Part shown: one piece after another, positions 60,072-64,000 of the stretch
Numbering within the stretch: the first letter of the stretch is position 1
Layout: each line of letters begins with the position of its first letter
From: CAVQBP01 sp963710745
Lineage (GTDB): Bacteria; Bacteroidota; Ignavibacteria; Ignavibacteriales; Ignavibacteriaceae
Direction: 5' to 3'
Assembly: GCA_963710745.1 (NCBI GenBank)
Contig: CAVQBP010000029.1
Coordinates: forward strand, 186,001 to 250,000
DNA: 64,000 nucleotides
Translations under genes and position numbers: made by a program
Notes under the pieces: model-generated
Told to the model about the DNA's origin: nothing
Databases searched by the model: none
What the model saw: only the letters and a program-made list of their open reading frames with translations

Positions 60072-61226
60072 ATGAAATCAATTACAAATCTGGCTGTAAG
60101 GACAAAACCGCTGCTGGTTTTAGGTTTTACAATTATTTTAATAACCAGTATGAACATTATATCTTATGCACAGAATGAACCGGTTCTTAAAAATGTTTTT
60201 AAGAATGACTTTTTAATTGGTGCGGCAGTAAATAGATGGCAAATATCAGGTGAAGACACCATAGGCGACGAAATTATAAAAACTCAATTTAATTCAATTA
60301 CTCCTGAAAATGTTCTTAAATGGGGACCTGTACATCCTAAACCGGGAATTTATAATTTTAAACCGGCTGATGAATATGTTGCCTTCGGTGAAAAGAACCA
60401 TATGTTTATAATCGGGCACACTCTTGTCTGGCATAGTCAGACTCCTAAATGGGTATTTGAAGATTCAAGCGGAAATCCTTTAACCAGAGCGGAATTGCTG
60501 CAAAGGATGCATGATCATATTCAGACTTTAGTCGGTAGATATAAGGGAAAAATAAAAGGCTGGGATGTAGTTAATGAAGCTTTGAATGAAGACGGTTCTT
60601 TAAGGCAGTCACCATGGATGAAAATTATAGGAGAAGATTATATTGAAAAAGCTTTCGAATATGCTCATGAAGCTGATCCGGACGCTGAGTTGTATTACAA
60701 TGATTACTCGCTTGAAAATAAACCCAAGCGTGACGGTGCAATCAAGCTGATCAATAAGCTTAAATCGGAAGGGATTCATATTTCCGGTATTGGTGATCAA
60801 ATGCATGCTAAAATGGATTGGCCTTCTATTTCGCAAATAGATTCTACTTTTAGTGATTTTGAAAAACTTGGAATCAAAGTTATGATTACTGAGCTTGATA
60901 TTGATGCACTTCCTTATCAGCATGAAAATCATACTGCTGAAGTTTCTCTTAGATTTCAAAACAATCCTAAGCTCAATCCTTATAAAAACGGATTACCTGA
61001 TTCTGTTAATTTGGAAATTGCAAACCGTTACGCCGGTTTTTTTAAAACATTTGTCAAATACAAAAGTATAATCAGCCGGGTTACATTTTGGGGTGTAAGG
61101 AATAGTGATTCCTGGTTGAATAACTGGCCGGTTCCGGGAAGAACAAATTACCCGCTGCCTTTCGATCGAAGCGGTAAGCCTAATTTGTCTTTTCAGAAAA
61201 TAATTGAAACTGCAGAAACCAATTAG
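60072..61226 (+). CDS. GH10 endo-beta-1,4-xylanase, single domain
   Basis: 384 aa, signal peptide to ISYAQ. Canonical GH10: FNSITPENVLKWGPVHP, GHTLVWHSQTPKWVF, acid/base Glu169 in GWDVVNEALNEDGS, YYNDYSLENKPKRDG, GIGDQMHAKMDWP, nucleophile Glu274 in VMITELDIDALP, FWGVRNSDSWLN. No CBM and no T9SS tail, so it is probably periplasmic or acts on soluble oligosaccharides, unlike the three tailed GH10s. It sits between acetylesterase and alpha-glucuronidase genes, a common glucuronoxylan arrangement. Confidence 0.92.
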   Translation: MKSITNLAVRTKPLLVLGFTIILITSMNIISYAQNEPVLKNVFKNDFLIGAAVNRWQISGEDTIGDEIIKTQFNSITPENVLKWGPVHPKPGIYNFKPADEYVAFGEKNHMFIIGHTLVWHSQTPKWVFEDSSGNPLTRAELLQRMHDHIQTLVGRYKGKIKGWDVVNEALNEDGSLRQSPWMKIIGEDYIEKAFEYAHEADPDAELYYNDYSLENKPKRDGAIKLINKLKSEGIHISGIGDQMHAKMDWPSISQIDSTFSDFEKLGIKVMITELDIDALPYQHENHTAEVSLRFQNNPKLNPYKNGLPDSVNLEIANRYAGFFKTFVKYKSIISRVTFWGVRNSDSWLNNWPVPGRTNYPLPFDRSGKPNLSFQKIIETAETN

Positions 61227-61273
61227 ATGATATAGATTAATAAATCAAAAAATAATCTATAAAGGTTAAAGTT

Positions 61274-64000
61274 ATGATTTATCTATGGAAGAAAAATTTT
61301 AATATAAAACTTGTTAAAAATTATAGCGCACTAATGCTATTTATGATAATATTTATTATCTGTGCTTTCCCGGTTTCATATTCTCAAACGAGTAACACAG
61401 GAGATGAAGGAACTGCAAAGTCATATATTTCTACTGTAAAAGAAACCGTGGATTTCATCCTCAGCGCCCAGGGCAAATCTGCTCCATTATATATCAGCAC
61501 AAAGGATTATCCGGGCGTTATTCGTGCATTAAGAGACCTGCAATCTGATATTAAAAAAGTTACAAATGCAGAACCTCAACTCTCAATCGATAAAATACCT
61601 TCTGAAAAGGAAATTGTTATTGTCGGAACTTTAGGAAAAAGTCCGGTTATTGATGAACTGGTTAGTAACAAGAAATTGAATGTTGAAAATATTAATGGGA
61701 AATGGGAATCATACTTAATTCAGGTTGTAAAAAATCCTCTTCCGGGTGTTGAAAAGGCACTGGTAATTACAGGTAGTGATAAACGCGGTACTATTTACGG
61801 TATATATGATATTTCACATCATATCGGAGTTTCTCCCTGGTACTGGTGGGCCGATGTTCCTGTTGAACATAAAGATAATTTATATGTTAAACCTGAAAAA
61901 TATGAACAAGGACCGCCTTCTGTTAAATATAGGGGAATCTTTTTAAATGATGAGTATCCCGATCTTACTAACTGGATAATAGACAAATATGGTTTTGTAA
62001 CTCCTCAAAAAAATCCACCAATTCCTGAAGGCGTGGCGAATTATAATCATCTTTTTTATACAAAATTGTTTGAACTGATTCTCAGGTTAAGAGGTAATTA
62101 TCTCTGGCCGGCAATGTGGAATAATGCTTTTAATGAAGATGATCCGCAGAACCCAAAGCTTGCAGATATGTATGGAATAGTCATGGGAACCTCTCATCAG
62201 GAGCCGATGATGCGTGCTCAAAAAGAATGGGACAGAAGATATCTTAAGACTCTGGGAACATGGAATTATGTAAAATATCCGGATACTCTTAATAAATTCT
62301 GGCGGGAAGGCATCAGGCGGAACAAAGATTATGAGAATATTATAACAATCGGATTGCGTGGTGCAAACGATACGCCTATGGCTCCCGGAGGTCCGGATGC
62401 CAATATGGATCTGCTTGAAAAGATTGTCGCCGTGCAGCGTAAAATTATAAGTGAAGAAACTAAAAAAGATGTTACTAAGGTTCCTCAAATGTGGTGTCTT
62501 TATAAAGAAGTTATGGGGTATTATAACGCTGGCATGCGGGTGCCTAATGATGTAACCCTTCTTTGGGCTGAGGACAATTGGGGCAATGTTCGTCGTCTGC
62601 CTACTCCTGAAGAGCGTAAACGCAGCGGTGGTGCTGGTATATATTATCACTTCGATTATCACGGCGGCCCAAGAAGTTATCAGTGGATAAATACTAATCC
62701 TATTCCTAAAATCTGGGATCAAATGTCTCTTTCAAAGCAATATGGGGCCGATAGGATCTGGATTGTAAATGTCGGTCATTTTAAAGGATATGAATTCCCT
62801 CTTGAATATTTTATGAATCTTGCCTGGAATACAGATAAATGGACAAATAAAAATATAAATGAGTATACAAAGGAGTGGGCAGCATTCCAGTTTGGACCGA
62901 AATATGCAAAAGATATTGCTGATATTATTGTGAAGTATACCAGATACAATGGACGTAGAAAACCTGAATTACTTAGCCCGGCTACATACAGCTTAATCAA
63001 TTACAGGGAAGCAGAAACAGTAGTAAAAGATTATAATGCAATTGCAGCAAAAGCTGAAGAAATTTATAATAGAACTTCCTGAAGGAAAACGCCTGCATTT
63101 TATGAACTGGTATTATTCCCGGCAAAAGCCTGTTCAATTGTTAATCAGCTGTATTATGCTGCAGGCAGAAATGAGATGTATGCAAAACAGGGAAGAGCCG
63201 CCACAAATGATATGGCGGAAGAAACCCGCTCACTCTTTAAAGAAGATACAACGATGATGGGTTATTTTAACCGCTCCTTCCTTAATGGTAAATGGAACCA
63301 CTTTATGGATCAGGCACATCTCGGGTATACAAGCTGGAATGATCCTCCTGAAAATAGTCTCAGGGCAATTGCTCTTAAAGAGATTACAATTCCTGATTCA
63401 GCAATAATGGGTGTGGCTGTTGAAGGCTCCGAATCAGTCTGGCCGGGAGAAAAAGATGATGCCGTTTTGCCTTCTTTTGATGAGCTCAATCAGCAGAGCC
63501 ATTATATAGATATTTTTAATAAAGGTAAGATTCCATTTAAATTTACTGCTGCTGCAGGTAACCCATGGATTAAATTAAGTGAAACAAGCGGCACTATTGA
63601 AAAAGGCAGGCGCATCCGGATTAGTATTGATTGGGATAAAGCACCTAAAGATGAATCCGACGGGACAGTGCAGATTAAAGGAACAGGTAAAGAAGTTCTT
63701 ATCAAAGTTCATACTTTCAATCCTGCTGAAGTTAACCGGAAAAATTTGAAAGGTTTTGCTGAAGGAAACGGTTATGTTTCAATTGAAGCAGAACATTACA
63801 CAAAACAAACTGATACAGGTACCAGGCATTGGATAAAGATAGAAGATTACGGCAGGACTCTTTCAGGCATGAGAACTGCCGCTCCCCCGGATGCATCTCC
63901 GGCAGTTCCCGGCAAAGATTCACCATGTCTTGAGTATAATATGTATTTATTTGGAAGAGATAGTGTTGAGGTTAAAGGAATTTTTTCTGCAACATTAAAT
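61274..64000 (+). CDS. GH115 xylan alpha-1,2-glucuronidase, runs off the window (frameshifted)
   Basis: Removes 4-O-methyl-glucuronic acid from xylan. Signal to VSYSQ. GH115 features: EIVIVGTLGKSPVID, KRGTIYGIYDISHHIGVSPWYWWADVPV, YRGIFLNDEYPDLTNW, RGNYLWPAMWNNAFNEDDP, GIVMGTSHQEPMMRAQKEWDRR, LLWAEDNWGNVRRLPTPEERKRSGGAGIYYHFDYHGGPRSYQW. A stop appears at 63080 (YNRTS), but LPEGKR in the next frame and PAFYELVLFPAKACSIVNQLYYAAGRN back in the first frame show two compensating indels within about 25 bp. The open frame then continues to the window end (SIEAEHYTKQTDTGTRHW). The C-terminus lies outside. A C-terminal remnant of a paralogue is at 17780. Confidence 0.87.

Noticed and set aside
129..63926. 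Numerous minus-strand ORFs of 60-210 codons lying opposite the enzyme genes (for example 62087-62722, 40662-41183, 14460-14897)
   Set aside because: All sit inside recognised + strand genes, give low-complexity or Cys/His/Ser-rich products without homology, and have no ribosome-binding sites. They are shadows of the real genes.
1..64000. tRNA, rRNA, IS elements, prophage or defence genes
   Set aside because: I looked for them and saw no transposase, integrase, phage or nuclease motifs and no tRNA-like cloverleaf; the window is carbohydrate-active genes throughout.

Overview
This is a 64 kb stretch of an AT-rich bacterial genome, almost entirely given over to secreted breakdown of plant xylan. 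Eight proteins and one gene remnant end in a C-terminal module with the core NYPNPFNP, followed by an SGxYFY(R/Q)-type strand and a KK(L/M)xLxK end. That is the type IX secretion (T9SS) type-A sorting domain in the form common in Ignavibacteria (Melioribacter/Ignavibacterium relatives, Bacteroidota/Chlorobi group). I see no SusC/SusD pair, so this is not a classical Bacteroidetes PUL. The organism assignment is inferred from these motifs.

Layout. (1) 1-25 kb holds debranching and exo-enzymes: a broken GH39, a clan GH-A enzyme with T9SS tail, GH43-CBM6, two GH2 genes (both frameshifted), GH29 fucosidase, a GH141-like beta-helix protein with a PDZ tail, GH97, a small Cys-rich protein, GH31, a DUF5060 hydrolase and a DUF4380-T9SS protein. 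Remnants of GH2, GH115, GH3 and GH29/GH141 genes lie between them. (2) 25-31 kb holds a CE1-type esterase, a decayed second CE1, a second GH29, GH51 arabinofuranosidase and a XylR-type regulator. (3) 31-48 kb holds the T9SS endo-acting block: GH43, LamG-GH10, a CotH/lamin-tail protein, GH10 with a duplicated N-terminal module, two GH30 remnants, GH10-FIVAR and a beta-helix protein. (4) 48-64 kb holds the glucuronoxylan finishing set: CE15, two divergent GH3 genes, a GPH/MFS symporter, GH8 (Rex-like), a SASA/CE20-like acetylesterase, GH10 and GH115 (running off the end). All genes are on the + strand except the GH3 at 49.7-52.4 kb.

Working model. T9SS-exported GH10 (formerly also GH30) enzymes cut the backbone. 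CE1, SASA/CE20 and CE15 esterases remove acyl groups and lignin-glucuronate esters. GH115, GH43, GH51, GH29, GH97, GH31 and GH2 remove side chains. GH8, GH39 and GH3 finish the oligosaccharides. The symporter imports xylosides for the cytoplasmic GH3. XylR probably senses xylose.

The most unusual aspect is genetic decay inside an otherwise rich locus. At least nine truncated or internally deleted gene remnants, often keeping the signal peptide and the C-terminus while losing the middle, sit among intact paralogues. About ten further genes carry single or multiple frameshifts. Some frameshifts may be assembly errors, but the internal deletions and an in-frame TAG in the CE1 remnant look like real decay.
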